A DNA stretch of 64,000 nucleotides, from assembly GCF_000711985.1 (NCBI RefSeq), contig NZ_KL544005.1, forward strand, positions 1,315,970 to 1,379,969, in the 5' to 3' direction. Positions 8,542-17,248 of the stretch are shown in pieces (the first letter of the stretch is position 1; every line of letters begins with the position of its first letter). Source of the stretch: Rheinheimera texasensis DSM 17496. GTDB taxonomy: Bacteria; Pseudomonadota; Gammaproteobacteria; Enterobacterales; Alteromonadaceae. A model generated the notes under the pieces. The model searched no databases. It was not told where the DNA came from and was given only the letters and a program-made list of their open reading frames with translations. The position numbers and the translations under genes were made by a program.

Positions 8542-9262
8542 GCTGACCTCGCTGATATCTGACTGCTAAGGCAACAAACACCACAGCTACAGCCAGCAGT
8601 GCCCATTGCAGCGCATAAGCACGGTGCTTTTCCGGTGGCAGGGTCACCGGCTTATAGTGCGGAATAAAACTGCTTTGTTGCTGATAAAACACAGCGTCTG
8701 CCAGCCGGAGACCACTGGCTTCAGCCAGTTGTAGTGGCAATACCGCCTGGATCCGCTGCGGATAGCCGTTACCACTTTCGATATTCTGCCCAAGCAAGAA
8801 AGGCCGTGGCTCTGTGCGCAGCACACCCTGTAATTCGATGACTTCCGGAATGGCAACCTGAGGTAGATCCGCCCGGTCCGATCGCCCTTCTATCCAGCCT
8901 AAATTCAGCAAAAACTTGTTGTCTTGCGCCTGCACCGGAACCACAACGTCGTAACCCACTCTGCCATTGACGATTTGATTGTCCAGCAACCAGATGTAAG
9001 GCGACAACCAACGTACCTGCCCCCTGAGAGGCGCACCGTCCAGCGCAGGCAAGCTCAACTCCTTCAGCTGTGTAACCGGCACCCCATCCTGTTGCTGCCA
9101 GCTGGCAATTTGCTGTAACTGCCGGGTTTTCTCCTCTGCCCGCTGCCATTGCCACCAGGCCAACTTGCTTAACAGTAAAAATGCCGCCACAGTTATCAGC
9201 ACAGCGAAATACTGCCATGACTTTGCGGCAGAAGTTGCTGACAAATCTGTGGGTTGCGTCAT
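8534..9262 (-). CDS. surf1: SURF1 family oxidase assembly protein
   Basis: The 242-residue protein has two transmembrane helices, near 20-38 and 215-235, flanking a periplasmic domain, the SURF1 layout. Family motifs include LAWWQWQRAEEK after helix 1, LDNQIVNGRVGYDVVVPV in the middle and YALQWALLAVAV at the end. SURF1 helps insert heme A into subunit I. ATG at 9262 has AGGTG 7 nt upstream and is preferred to ATG 9277, which would overlap the start of the divergent DUF2909 gene. The two start codons are only 13 bp apart, so each promoter must lie in the other gene. Confidence 0.9.
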   Translation of the reverse strand: MTQPTDLSATSAAKSWQYFAVLITVAAFLLLSKLAWWQWQRAEEKTRQLQQIASWQQQDGVPVTQLKELSLPALDGAPLRGQVRWLSPYIWLLDNQIVNGRVGYDVVVPVQAQDNKFLLNLGWIEGRSDRADLPQVAIPEVIELQGVLRTEPRPFLLGQNIESGNGYPQRIQAVLPLQLAEASGLRLADAVFYQQQSSFIPHYKPVTLPPEKHRAYALQWALLAVAVVFVALAVRYQRGQHE

Positions 9263-9275
9263 AAGGACACCTGTC

Positions 9276-9485
9276 ATGCTGATTAAAATTGTGTTGGTCG
9301 CTTTATTAGTTTTTGTTGTCTTTCAGCTGTTTCGCGCTTTATATCTGATGTTAAAAAATGATCCGAATCAGGCGTCGATGTCGAAGCATCTGGGTCGGCG
9401 GGTGATGTTCTCCGTCGTTGTCATGGCGCTGATTATTCTGGCTTTGGCCATGGGCTGGATTGAACCTCATCAACGGCCATACTAA
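9276..9485 (+). CDS. DUF2909 family twin-helix membrane protein
   Basis: The 69-residue protein has two transmembrane helices (about 2-22 and 43-60) joined by a basic loop with SMSKHLGRRVMFS, ending in GWIEPHQRPY. This fits the DUF2909 family, often found beside cytochrome oxidase assembly genes on the opposite strand, as here. AAGGA lies 8 nt before the ATG at 9276. Function is unknown; the constant neighbourhood suggests a link to oxidase biogenesis. It is divergent from surf1 and convergent with coxC. Confidence 0.85.
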   Translation: MLIKIVLVALLVFVVFQLFRALYLMLKNDPNQASMSKHLGRRVMFSVVVMALIILALAMGWIEPHQRPY

Positions 9486-9496
9486 ACCCGCCCGAA

Positions 9497-9520
9497 AGAC
9501 CCTGCGACCTTGCAGGGTCT
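9497..9520. terminator. Stem-loop between convergent DUF2909 and coxC
   Basis: AGACCCTGC (9497-9505) pairs perfectly with GCAGGGTCT (9512-9520) over a 6-nt loop, midway between two converging genes. No T tract follows on either strand, so it is a weak terminator at best; it could instead protect transcript 3' ends. Confidence 0.4.
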
Positions 9521-9533
9521 GCCCTCACCGGCG

Positions 9534-10415
9534 CTATAACACATACACAAACACGAACAAACACAACCAGACTACATCGACAAAATGCCAGTACCAGGCT
9601 GCCGCCTGAAAACCAAAATGGTTATGTGCGGTAAAATGGTTTTTCAGCATGATCCGCAGCCAAATCACAGTCAGGAAGATGGCTCCTAAAGTCACATGTA
9701 AGCCATGAAAACCGGTTAGCAAAAAGAAAGTATTCCCATAAATACCAGAGTCCAGACGCAGATTCAGGTCCTGATAGGCATGCATATATTCATAGGCCTG
9801 CAGCCCCAGAAAACTGGCGCCAAGCAAGATGGTCAGCAAAAGCATCAGCCGCAATTGCAGGCGCTTCCCTTGCTCCAATGCCACATGGGCAAACTGCAGT
9901 GTGACTGAAGATGCCAGCAGGATTAATGTGTTGTATAGCGGTAACCCTTGCCAGGGCATCGCAGTTGTTTCGATCCCGCCCGGCGTTTTGGTCATCGGCC
10001 AGTGGGCACTGAATTCAGGCCACAGGATCTCAGCAGTCATCGCATTGTTACTTTCGCCGTCAAGCCATGGCATCGCAATCATCCGGGCATAAAACAACGC
10101 ACCAAAAAAAGCAAAAAAGAACATGACTTCGGAGAAAATAAACCAGCTCATCCCCTGCCGGAATGACCTGTCCATTTGATCGCTGTACAAGCCGCCCATT
10201 GATTCATCAATCACATTACGAAACCAGCCGACCAGCATAAACAGTAGCAAAGCCACACCGGCCAACAGCATGTATTCGCCGTGGCCTTGCTTATCGCGGG
10301 TCACTTCGTTGACAAAATGTCCGGCACCTAATGCCAGTAAAAACAGCGCTACTGCGCCGACGATCGGCCATGGGCTTTGTTCCGGTACGTAATAATGTTG
10401 ATATGTCTTGGCCAT
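9534..10415 (-). CDS. coxC: Cytochrome c oxidase subunit III
   Basis: The 293-residue, seven-helix protein carries typical subunit III sequence: SWFIFSEVMFFFAFFGALFY near 90-110, ending in WYWHFVDVVWLCLFVFVYVL. FHGLHVTLG holds another conserved His pair. Subunit III stabilises the heme-copper core of the aa3 oxidase. ATG 10415 is chosen, with GGGGAAG overlapping the ctaG stop just upstream; the longer frame starting MRLFIRRGSN lacks a ribosome-binding site. One base separates it from ctaG. Confidence 0.95.
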   Translation of the reverse strand: MAKTYQHYYVPEQSPWPIVGAVALFLLALGAGHFVNEVTRDKQGHGEYMLLAGVALLLFMLVGWFRNVIDESMGGLYSDQMDRSFRQGMSWFIFSEVMFFFAFFGALFYARMIAMPWLDGESNNAMTAEILWPEFSAHWPMTKTPGGIETTAMPWQGLPLYNTLILLASSVTLQFAHVALEQGKRLQLRLMLLLTILLGASFLGLQAYEYMHAYQDLNLRLDSGIYGNTFFLLTGFHGLHVTLGAIFLTVIWLRIMLKNHFTAHNHFGFQAAAWYWHFVDVVWLCLFVFVYVL

Positions 10416-10416
10416 G

Positions 10417-10983
10417 TTACTTCCCCGTCTGATAAACAGCCGCACCTGTCGCGGCCGGACTATGCTGGGTTACGTCATACATCGTGTAAGACAGCGTGAT
10501 GGTTGAAAATTGTTCCGGCAACGCCGGGTCAACATAAAACTGCAGTGGCATCATCAGCTTCTCGCCAGCTTTGAGTGTTTGGCGCTGAAAGCAAAAGCAT
10601 TCCATTTTGTTAAAATATAAAGCGGCCTGACCCGGCGACACTGAGGGTACCGCCTGTGCAACCATCAGCGCTGAAGTCGGATTCTCAGCGGCATAGTGCA
10701 CGACTTTAATTTCACCCGGATGTACCTGAATCTGCCGGATCTCCGGTTCAAACCGCCATGGCATTTTCGGATCCGGCTTGGCTAAAAACTCAATAGTGAT
10801 AGTGCGCTGCTGATCCTTAATAGCCCGATCAGCAGTCGCAGCCATAGTGCTGGTTTTACCATTGAGTCCGGTCAGGTCACAAAACACGTCATACAATGGC
10901 ACCAGCGCAAACCCAAACCCAAACATCAATACAGTGATGATTAGCAGTTTGCGTAATAACGGCAGATGGTCTGGTGCCTGCAT
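10417..10983 (-). CDS. ctaG: Cytochrome c oxidase assembly protein CtaG/Cox11
   Basis: The 188-residue protein has one N-terminal membrane anchor (about 11-32) and a periplasmic beta-sandwich. The copper-binding CFCFQ motif is present (KMECFCFQRQTL near 125-136), as is PLYDVFCDLTGLNG after the helix. Cox11 delivers copper to the CuB site of subunit I. AGGA lies 7 nt before the ATG. The gene lies between coxA and coxC, its usual place. Confidence 0.95.
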   Translation of the reverse strand: MQAPDHLPLLRKLLIITVLMFGFGFALVPLYDVFCDLTGLNGKTSTMAATADRAIKDQQRTITIEFLAKPDPKMPWRFEPEIRQIQVHPGEIKVVHYAAENPTSALMVAQAVPSVSPGQAALYFNKMECFCFQRQTLKAGEKLMMPLQFYVDPALPEQFSTITLSYTMYDVTQHSPAATGAAVYQTGK

Positions 10984-10992
10984 GATGCTGTC

Positions 10993-12600
10993 CTATTTCA
11001 CATCCGGAGGTGTGGTAAAACTGTGGTATGGCGGCGGAGATGTCAGCTGCCATTCCAAACCTTCGGCACCTTCCCATACCTGATTGGTCGCCGGCTTACC
11101 GCCGTTAATACATTTGACTATCACCCACAAAAACAGTAGCTGTGACAGACCAAAGGCAAATCCGCCGATACTGATCAGCGCATTAAAGTCAGCAAACTGC
11201 AGGGCATAATCCGGAATGCGCCGTGGCATGCCCGCCAGTCCGACAAAATGCATCGGGAAGAACAACAAGTTGACCGAGATCAGTGAACACCAGAAATGCC
11301 ACTGCCCCAATGTCTCGTCGTACATATGGCCAGTCCATTTTGGCAACCAGTAATAAGCCGCCGCAATAATCGAGAAAATGGCTCCGGTCACCAGCACATA
11401 GTGGAAATGCGCTACGACAAAGTAAGTATCATGGTATTGGAAATCCGCCGGAGTGATCGCCAGCATCAGCCCGGAAAAACCGCCAATGGTAAACAACACG
11501 ATAAAGGCGATCGCGAACATCATAGGCACTTCAAAGGTCAAAGCTCCGCGCCACATAGTGGCAACCCAGTTAAAGACTTTGACCCCGGTCGGCACTGCAA
11601 TCAACATGGTGCAGTACATGAAAAACAGCTCTGCGAACACCGGCATCCCGGTGGTAAACATGTGGTGCGCCCACACCAGAAAAGACAACAATGCAATACT
11701 GGAAGTGGCATACACCATCGAAGCATAACCAAATAACGGCTTGCGGGAAAAAGTCGGCACTATGCTGGAGACGATGCCAAAAGCCGGCAGAATCATGATG
11801 TAGACTTCAGGGTGACCGAAGAACCAGAAAATATGCTGGAACAAGACCGGGTCGCCACCACCGGCGGCATCAAAGAAACTGGTACCAAAGTACTTGTCGG
11901 TCAGCACCATAGTCACTGTTCCGGCCAGCACCGGCATTACCGCAATCAGCAGAAAGGCAGTGATCAGCCAGGTCCAGACAAACAGCGGCATTTTCATCCA
12001 TGTCATCCCCGGGGCACGCAGGTTAAAAATGGTCACTATGACGTTGATCGCGCCCATGATAGAGGAAATACCCATAATATGGACAGAAAATACAAATAGT
12101 GCCGTGCTGTCGCCACTGTATTTGGTCGAAAGCGGTGCATAAAAGGTCCAGCCAAAACCAGGACCGCCACCTTCCATAAACAATGACATCAGCAGAATGG
12201 CAAAGGCGAATGGCAGGATCCAAAAACTCCAGTTGTTCATCCGCGGCAACGCCATATCCGGCGCGCCTATCATCATGGGAATGAGCCAGTTTGCCAAGCC
12301 AGTAAAGGCTGGCATCACGGCACCAAACACCATGATCAGCCCATGCACAGTGGTCATCTGGTTGAAAAAATCCGGTTGTACCAATTGCAACCCTGGCTGA
12401 AATAATTCAGCACGGATCACCATCGCCATTAATCCGCCAATGAAAAACATCGTCAAAGCAAACAACAGGTATAAAGTCCCGATATCTTTGTGATTCGTCG
12501 TATAAAACCAACGCTTAAAGCCAGCCGGCGGATGATGGTGGCCATGATCTGCATCGTGCGGTCCGGCATGCTGATGGGTGTCTGTTGAGATGGTGCTCAT
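10993..12600 (-). CDS. coxA: Cytochrome c oxidase subunit I (aa3 type)
   Basis: The 535-residue, twelve-helix catalytic subunit binds heme a and the heme a3-CuB pair. Visible motifs are TTVHGLIMVFGA (heme a ligand), IFWFFGHPEVYIMILPAFG (CuB His and the His-Tyr pair of the K channel) and HDTYFVVAHFHYVLV (heme a and a3 ligands). The family is A-type: the K-pathway Glu in the HPEVY helix is present. AAGGAG lies 6 nt before the ATG. The N-terminus is His-rich (HQHAGPHDADHGHHH). It reduces oxygen to water and pumps protons. Confidence 0.98.
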   Translation of the reverse strand: MSTISTDTHQHAGPHDADHGHHHPPAGFKRWFYTTNHKDIGTLYLLFALTMFFIGGLMAMVIRAELFQPGLQLVQPDFFNQMTTVHGLIMVFGAVMPAFTGLANWLIPMMIGAPDMALPRMNNWSFWILPFAFAILLMSLFMEGGGPGFGWTFYAPLSTKYSGDSTALFVFSVHIMGISSIMGAINVIVTIFNLRAPGMTWMKMPLFVWTWLITAFLLIAVMPVLAGTVTMVLTDKYFGTSFFDAAGGGDPVLFQHIFWFFGHPEVYIMILPAFGIVSSIVPTFSRKPLFGYASMVYATSSIALLSFLVWAHHMFTTGMPVFAELFFMYCTMLIAVPTGVKVFNWVATMWRGALTFEVPMMFAIAFIVLFTIGGFSGLMLAITPADFQYHDTYFVVAHFHYVLVTGAIFSIIAAAYYWLPKWTGHMYDETLGQWHFWCSLISVNLLFFPMHFVGLAGMPRRIPDYALQFADFNALISIGGFAFGLSQLLFLWVIVKCINGGKPATNQVWEGAEGLEWQLTSPPPYHSFTTPPDVK

Positions 12601-12603
12601 GCC

Positions 12604-13752
12604 TTACTCCTTCTGTCCGTTTTTGGCTGCTTGAATATCTGCAGCCTGGACCAGATCGCCGGTGTTGTTGTCCCAGGCATTACGCTCGTACGTAATGACG
12701 GCAGCAATTTCCTGCAAACTCAGTTGTTTGCCAAATGCCTGCATCGCAGTCCCGGCTTTTCCGTTCAGAACAATTTGAATATGGTCTGATTTTCGGCCAG
12801 TTTCAGTAGCCATTTTGCTGCCTTTTAAAGCCGGGAACACGCCGGGTAAACCAGTGCCCGTTGGTTGATGACAAGCCGCGCAATAGCCCTGATAGACTTT
12901 TTCGCCCATTGCCATAGCGTCAGTCATGCTCATTTGCATCGACAGCAACTCCTGCTCTGCGGCTTTCAGCTTGGCAAGTCGTTCTCCTTCGACCCGTATC
13001 CAGCTATCAAAATCCTCAGGAGTCTTCGCAACAACCACAATTGGCATAAAACCATGGTCCTTGCCACACAGCTCCGCGCACTGCCCGCGGTAAGTACCCG
13101 GTTGATCTACCTGAGTCCAGGCTTCGTTGATAAAGCCTGGATTGGCATCTTTTTTCACAGCAAACGCCGGCACCCACCAGGAGTGGATCACGTCATCAGA
13201 GGTCATGAGAAACCGTACTTTCTTGCCGGTAGGAATAACCAGAGGCCGGTCGACCTCAAGCAGATAGTTTTCGTTTTTGCGCAGTTTGTTTTGGATTTGT
13301 TTGGCTGGTGTCGCAAGCAGCGAATAGTACTCAACCGGATATTCAAGGTATTTGTAATGCCATTTCCATTGGGAACCAGTAACCAGGACTGTGACTTCTG
13401 ATTTGCTGGTATCTTCCATGGCAATGAGGGTTCGGGTCGCAGGAATCGCCATCAGAACCAGAATGACGACGGGAATTGCGGTCCAAAGCAGTTCAACTTT
13501 GGTGCTTTCATGAAATTGCGCAGGCTGCACACCTTTTGCTTTGCGATGATGAAGAATGGACCAAAACATGGCACCAAAAACCACCAGGCCAATGGCGCAG
13601 CAAATGTAGAAAATAGTCATGTGCAGGTCATAGACCTTCTGACTGATTTCCGTTACCCCCCGGGTCATGTTCAGGGGCATTTCTGCGGCGATAGCCGAAT
13701 CGACACACAACAAGGCAAGCAGCGAGCAACGATGATACATCGTGTTCGCCAC
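12604..13752 (-). CDS. coxB: Cytochrome c oxidase subunit II with fused cytochrome c domain
   Basis: The 382-residue protein has a signal sequence, two membrane helices (about 40-60 and 90-108) and a periplasmic cupredoxin domain. The CuA ligands are in CAELCGKDHGFMP near 215-227. After about residue 275 comes an extra c-type cytochrome domain with CAACH, a downstream PALKGSKM region and a Met ligand. Such caa3-like fusions can take electrons from soluble donors through the tethered heme. A GTG start is used: GAGGAG lies 7 nt before it, whereas the ATG four codons later is poorly placed. It is the first gene of the operon. Confidence 0.95.
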   Translation of the reverse strand: MANTMYHRCSLLALLCVDSAIAAEMPLNMTRGVTEISQKVYDLHMTIFYICCAIGLVVFGAMFWSILHHRKAKGVQPAQFHESTKVELLWTAIPVVILVLMAIPATRTLIAMEDTSKSEVTVLVTGSQWKWHYKYLEYPVEYYSLLATPAKQIQNKLRKNENYLLEVDRPLVIPTGKKVRFLMTSDDVIHSWWVPAFAVKKDANPGFINEAWTQVDQPGTYRGQCAELCGKDHGFMPIVVVAKTPEDFDSWIRVEGERLAKLKAAEQELLSMQMSMTDAMAMGEKVYQGYCAACHQPTGTGLPGVFPALKGSKMATETGRKSDHIQIVLNGKAGTAMQAFGKQLSLQEIAAVITYERNAWDNNTGDLVQAADIQAAKNGQKE

Positions 13753-13768
13753 AGCACGTCTCCTCTGT

Positions 13769-13785
13769 CAGTTTTGCAAAAACTG
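13769..13785. repeat. Short inverted repeat in the coxB leader
   Basis: CAGTTTT (13769-13775) and AAAACTG (13779-13785) form a perfect 7-bp inverted repeat with a 3-nt loop. It lies just upstream of the coxB ribosome-binding site (minus strand). It may be a leader hairpin or an operator. The remaining lexA-coxB gap shows AT-rich sequence but no promoter I trust. Confidence 0.35.
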
Positions 13786-13948
13786 TTGCCAGAATCCGAC
13801 GCGCCCACAACTTTGCATCCCGATTCTGCAACTTATCGTTGTTATTTTTTCCTGTAAGAAACCAGCCTTGATCTTTTATCTGACCATTTGTTTTGGCAGG
13901 TTCTGCTTAAGAATTAGACATAATCGACAAAAAGCCAAGGAAAGAACG

Positions 13949-13985
13949 AAAAAAAAGCGCCTTAGTCAAAAAAACTAAGGCGCTT
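13949..13985 (-). terminator. Intrinsic terminator of lexA
   Basis: On the minus strand a 12-bp perfect stem (AAGCGCCTTAGT, 13974-13985 with 13955-13966) is followed by a run of at least eight T residues. It lies about 30 nt after the lexA stop and separates lexA from the oxidase operon. Confidence 0.9.
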
Positions 13986-14014
13986 CTCTCTAATACAATG
14001 ATTTTAATTATAAA

Positions 14015-14647
14015 TCACCAGGTCTGAGTCCGTACAACACCTACAGCTAAACCTTCTATCGCAAAAAACTGCTGGGTTAAATCTACTTTTATCACATTAA
14101 AGTCGCTGTTTTCGGGGTGTAAGTAAACAAACTGGCCATCTTTGCGGAATCGCTTCACTGTGACATCTTCATCGACTCTGGCAACAATCACTTCTCCCTG
14201 ACGGGCCTCAGTTGTTTTATGCACGGCAAGCAAATCGCCGTCCAGAATTCCGATATCTTTCATGCTCATACCAGAAACCTTTAACAGGAAATCTGCCGGT
14301 GGATGAAACAGATTGGCGTCTATCTGGTGGTATTGTTCGATATGCTGAGTTGCCAGAATCGGCTGACCGGCGGCAACCCGACCGACCAATGGTAAACCCT
14401 GAATTTCCGGTTCGTTTGCTGCATCATCTGCAGCGTCGTCCACCAGCCGGATCCCTCTTGAGGTCCCGGGCAACATCTCAATAAAGCCTTTTTTTGCCAG
14501 CGCTTTTAAATGTTCTTCAGCGGCATTTGCGGATTTGAATCCTAGTTGCGTGGCAATTTCAGCACGGGTTGGTGGCATACCGGTCTGGGCCTGATAATCT
14601 TTCAGAAGTTGCAAAATTTCGGCTTGTCTTGGTGTCAGTGGTCGCAT
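14015..14647 (-). CDS. lexA: LexA, SOS response repressor
   Basis: The 210-residue protein has an N-terminal winged helix ([16 protein letters not shown]; recognition region [20 protein letters not shown]). The C-terminal S24 peptidase domain has an Ala-Gly self-cleavage site in RVAAGQP near 93-94, the nucleophile Ser128 in SGMSMKD and the general base Lys165 in DVTVKR. RecA filaments stimulate self-cleavage and release SOS genes. Two LexA boxes lie directly upstream, so it autoregulates. It is divergent from plsB without an intervening dgkA; E. coli has dgkA between the two. Confidence 0.98.
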   Translation of the reverse strand: MRPLTPRQAEILQLLKDYQAQTGMPPTRAEIATQLGFKSANAAEEHLKALAKKGFIEMLPGTSRGIRLVDDAADDAANEPEIQGLPLVGRVAAGQPILATQHIEQYHQIDANLFHPPADFLLKVSGMSMKDIGILDGDLLAVHKTTEARQGEVIVARVDEDVTVKRFRKDGQFVYLHPENSDFNVIKVDLTQQFFAIEGLAVGVVRTQTW

Positions 14648-14651
14648 GGTG

Positions 14652-14667
14652 CTGAATGCCTATACAG
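14652..14667 (-). promoter_or_regulatory. SOS box 1 (LexA operator)
   Basis: On the minus strand this is CTGTATAGGCATTCAG, a CTG-N10-CAG LexA box. It ends 5 nt from the lexA start codon. Its centre is 22 bp from the second box, so the repressors lie on nearly the same DNA face. Confidence 0.8.
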
Positions 14668-14673
14668 TGAATA

Positions 14674-14689
14674 CTGGGAGTATATACAG
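14674..14689 (-). promoter_or_regulatory. SOS box 2 (LexA operator)
   Basis: On the minus strand this is CTGTATATACTCCCAG, with a near-consensus left half (CTGTATATA) and a CTG-N10-CAG core. Two spaced boxes at lexA resemble the E. coli lexA promoter. The box lies 112 bp before divergent plsB, so an effect on plsB cannot be excluded. Confidence 0.9.
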
Positions 14690-14801
14690 TGAATTCTGCT
14701 GTGCCAAGCCTATCCCTGCACATTTTACTGGTAAGACCTGAATTTGGCGCTGTTTTTCAATCCGTGCTAAAGTAGCGGGCTGTCTGTGTCGCAGGTTCCT
14801 T

Positions 14802-17225
14802 ATGTTTGCCCGATTAAAATTTCTGGCCAGGTTATTATATTGGCCACTTAAACCACTGGTGCAATGCAAAATTGTCGCCACGAATACCCAGACTGGTACC
14901 AGCGACCAGCCGCTGTTTTACATCACCAAAGTGTCTTCCGCCACTGACCTTGCGACTTTGATGCGGGTTTGTCGCCAATTGGGTTTGCCGGCACCCGACG
15001 ACGAAGTGCAGTTAGGCCATGTGCGTTTGCCGAGAACTCTTTATCTGGAAAACCCGAAAACCCTGAGTGGTCATCAACACCCCAGCACAGCATTGCAAAT
15101 TGGCCAGCAAATGCTGCAAGCGCATCTGGACCCTGCGCAAAATGCTCAGCTGATACCTGTTTCAATCAATTGGGGACGAGCGCCAGGCAAAGAAGCCAGT
15201 GTCAAAGCCATCATCGGTGAACAGGCCGCGCCGAACTGGCTGCAAAAACTGTTTATTGTACTGATTTCTGGCCGGCACACTTTAGTGCAGTTCTCCAATC
15301 CCTTGTCTCTGCGGGAGATGACCACAAAATACGGCACCAGCGAGGACACCGCGCACAAACTGCTGCGACTGGCCCGGTTTCAGTTTTATCGCCAGCAGCT
15401 CGCCGCTACAGGCCCGAGACAACCGGACAGAGGCGCCTTATTCAACGCATTGTTAGGCTCGGCCTCAGTCCGCCAGGCCATCGAAGAAGAAGCCGCACAA
15501 AAACAAATCCCGCCGACAGCTGCGCGCCAGGAAGCTTTGCTGTTACTGGAAGAAATCGCAGCCGATCAACGCGAGTCCACAGTCAGAGTGGGTGACCGTT
15601 TTTTACGCTGGTTATTCAGTAAGTTATATACCGGCATTCAAATCCGCAATAACGAGCAGGTCAGGGATTTGGCGCAACGAGGCCACGAAATTGTCTATCT
15701 GCCCTGTCATCGCAGCCATATGGATTATTTGCTGCTGAGTTATGTAATTTACCAGCAAGGCCTGGCTTCGCCGCATATTGCCGCCGGCATTAACCTGAAT
15801 TTCTGGCCTATCGGTAAACTGTTCCGCCGCGGTGGCGCATTTTTTATCCGTCGCAGTTTTAGCGGGAACAAACTGTATTCCACAGTGTTTCGCGAATATC
15901 TGACTCAATTATTCCGCAAAGGCTACGCAGTTAAATATTACAGTGAAGGCGGGCGCAGCCGCACCGGCCGGCTGTTACAGCCAAAAACCGGCATGCTGGC
16001 GATGACCATTCAGGCCATGCTGCGCGGTATAGACCGTCCGGTCACAATTGTGCCGGTGTATCTCGGCTATGAACACGTGATGGAAGTCGGCACTTATCTG
16101 CGTGAATTAAAAGGCCTGAATAAAACCAAAGAGTCTGCTTTTGGCATTCTTAAAGCTGCCACCAAGCTGCGCAATTATGGTTTTGGCTTCGTGAATTTTG
16201 GTGAGCCACTGTCGGTCAACCAGTATTTACAGCAACAAGTGCCGGACTGGAAAAGTGCCATAGATCCGCTGGAACCAGCGAAACCAGAGTGGTTGAATCC
16301 ATTGGTCGCCGACCTGGCACATCAGGTCATGTTGCGAATCAACCAAAGTGCGGCCGTCAACAGTGTGAACCTACTGGCAACCTGTTTGCTGTCTGCACCG
16401 CAGCAGGTGATGCCGGAGCAACAGCTGTTAACTCAAATGTCGTTATATCGCCGTCTGCTACAGCAGGTGCCCTATCATCCAAATGTCAGTTTTGCTGACG
16501 GTGAGGTGAGTGACTGGCTACGCCATGCGCAGCGCCTGCAAAAAGTGCAGATTGACCAGGATAATTTCGGCGCTCTGGTGCGGTTTGCCCCGCATGACCA
16601 AGTGTTGATGAGTTATTACCGCAGCAATATCAGCCACTTGTTTATGATCCCTGCCATTTTGGCTACCGCATTATTACGCCAGCAGTCCACCGCGACACAA
16701 CTATTGCAGCTGTGCCAGCAACTCCAGCCATTGCTCGAGCAGGAATTGTTCCTGCAGCCACAGCATTTACAAAATTATGTCGAAGGCATCTTGTTGTTTT
16801 TGCAGCAGGAAAAACTCATTTATGTCGAGCAGGCCGGTGCGGAATATCACCTCAGTCTACAGAGCTGTGCTCAGCTGGAACTGCTGGCAACTCTGGCCGA
16901 TGGCATGCTGCAACGTCATGCGATGGTTCTGCAGTTAATCGCAGACTCGGAGCCGATGGAGCGGGATGAGTTAGAGCAAAAGGCACATCAGCTGGCACTG
17001 CGGTTGTTGACGTTACACGGGCTGGATGCGCCGGAGTTTCATGACAAGAAGCTTTTTGTCACGCTGATTAACGCTTTAAAAGATCAGGGGTATCTGCATG
17101 TTGATGCAGAGCATAAACTGCGGCCAGCCGCCAGATTTTCTGCGCTGGAAGCTGCCGTTTATCAGTTATTGCCGGCGACTGTCAGCGCCAGCATCCGTCA
17201 GATTGGTGCATCTGCGGCGTCTTAG
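14802..17225 (+). CDS. plsB: Glycerol-3-phosphate 1-O-acyltransferase PlsB
   Basis: The 807-residue inner-membrane enzyme makes lysophosphatidate from glycerol-3-phosphate and acyl-ACP or acyl-CoA, the first step of phospholipid synthesis. The four acyltransferase blocks are clear near residues 300-425: CHRSHMDYLL (HxxxxD), GGAFFIRRSF, YYSEGGRSRTGR and PVTIVPVYLGYE. Length matches E. coli PlsB (807). AGG lies 6 nt before the ATG. A GC-rich hairpin follows the stop. Confidence 0.97.
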   Translation: MFARLKFLARLLYWPLKPLVQCKIVATNTQTGTSDQPLFYITKVSSATDLATLMRVCRQLGLPAPDDEVQLGHVRLPRTLYLENPKTLSGHQHPSTALQIGQQMLQAHLDPAQNAQLIPVSINWGRAPGKEASVKAIIGEQAAPNWLQKLFIVLISGRHTLVQFSNPLSLREMTTKYGTSEDTAHKLLRLARFQFYRQQLAATGPRQPDRGALFNALLGSASVRQAIEEEAAQKQIPPTAARQEALLLLEEIAADQRESTVRVGDRFLRWLFSKLYTGIQIRNNEQVRDLAQRGHEIVYLPCHRSHMDYLLLSYVIYQQGLASPHIAAGINLNFWPIGKLFRRGGAFFIRRSFSGNKLYSTVFREYLTQLFRKGYAVKYYSEGGRSRTGRLLQPKTGMLAMTIQAMLRGIDRPVTIVPVYLGYEHVMEVGTYLRELKGLNKTKESAFGILKAATKLRNYGFGFVNFGEPLSVNQYLQQQVPDWKSAIDPLEPAKPEWLNPLVADLAHQVMLRINQSAAVNSVNLLATCLLSAPQQVMPEQQLLTQMSLYRRLLQQVPYHPNVSFADGEVSDWLRHAQRLQKVQIDQDNFGALVRFAPHDQVLMSYYRSNISHLFMIPAILATALLRQQSTATQLLQLCQQLQPLLEQELFLQPQHLQNYVEGILLFLQQEKLIYVEQAGAEYHLSLQSCAQLELLATLADGMLQRHAMVLQLIADSEPMERDELEQKAHQLALRLLTLHGLDAPEFHDKKLFVTLINALKDQGYLHVDAEHKLRPAARFSALEAAVYQLLPATVSASIRQIGASAAS

Positions 17226-17230
17226 CGGTT

Positions 17231-17248
17231 GGGGCGACTACTCGCCCC
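17231..17248. terminator. GC hairpin between convergent plsB and tesB
   Basis: GGGGCGA (17231-17237) pairs with TCGCCCC (17242-17248) over a 4-nt loop. The right arm covers the end of tesB. On the plus strand it is followed by TCGCTTTCTC, a poor T tract, so termination strength is doubtful. Confidence 0.4.

Noticed and set aside
11296-11736. 146-codon open frame antisense to coxA
   Set aside because: Shadow of coxA, rich in His, Gln and Arg, no family features.
12865-13401. 178-codon open frame antisense to coxB
   Set aside because: Entirely within coxB, whose CuA motif is unmistakable; composition is His/Arg-rich shadow sequence.
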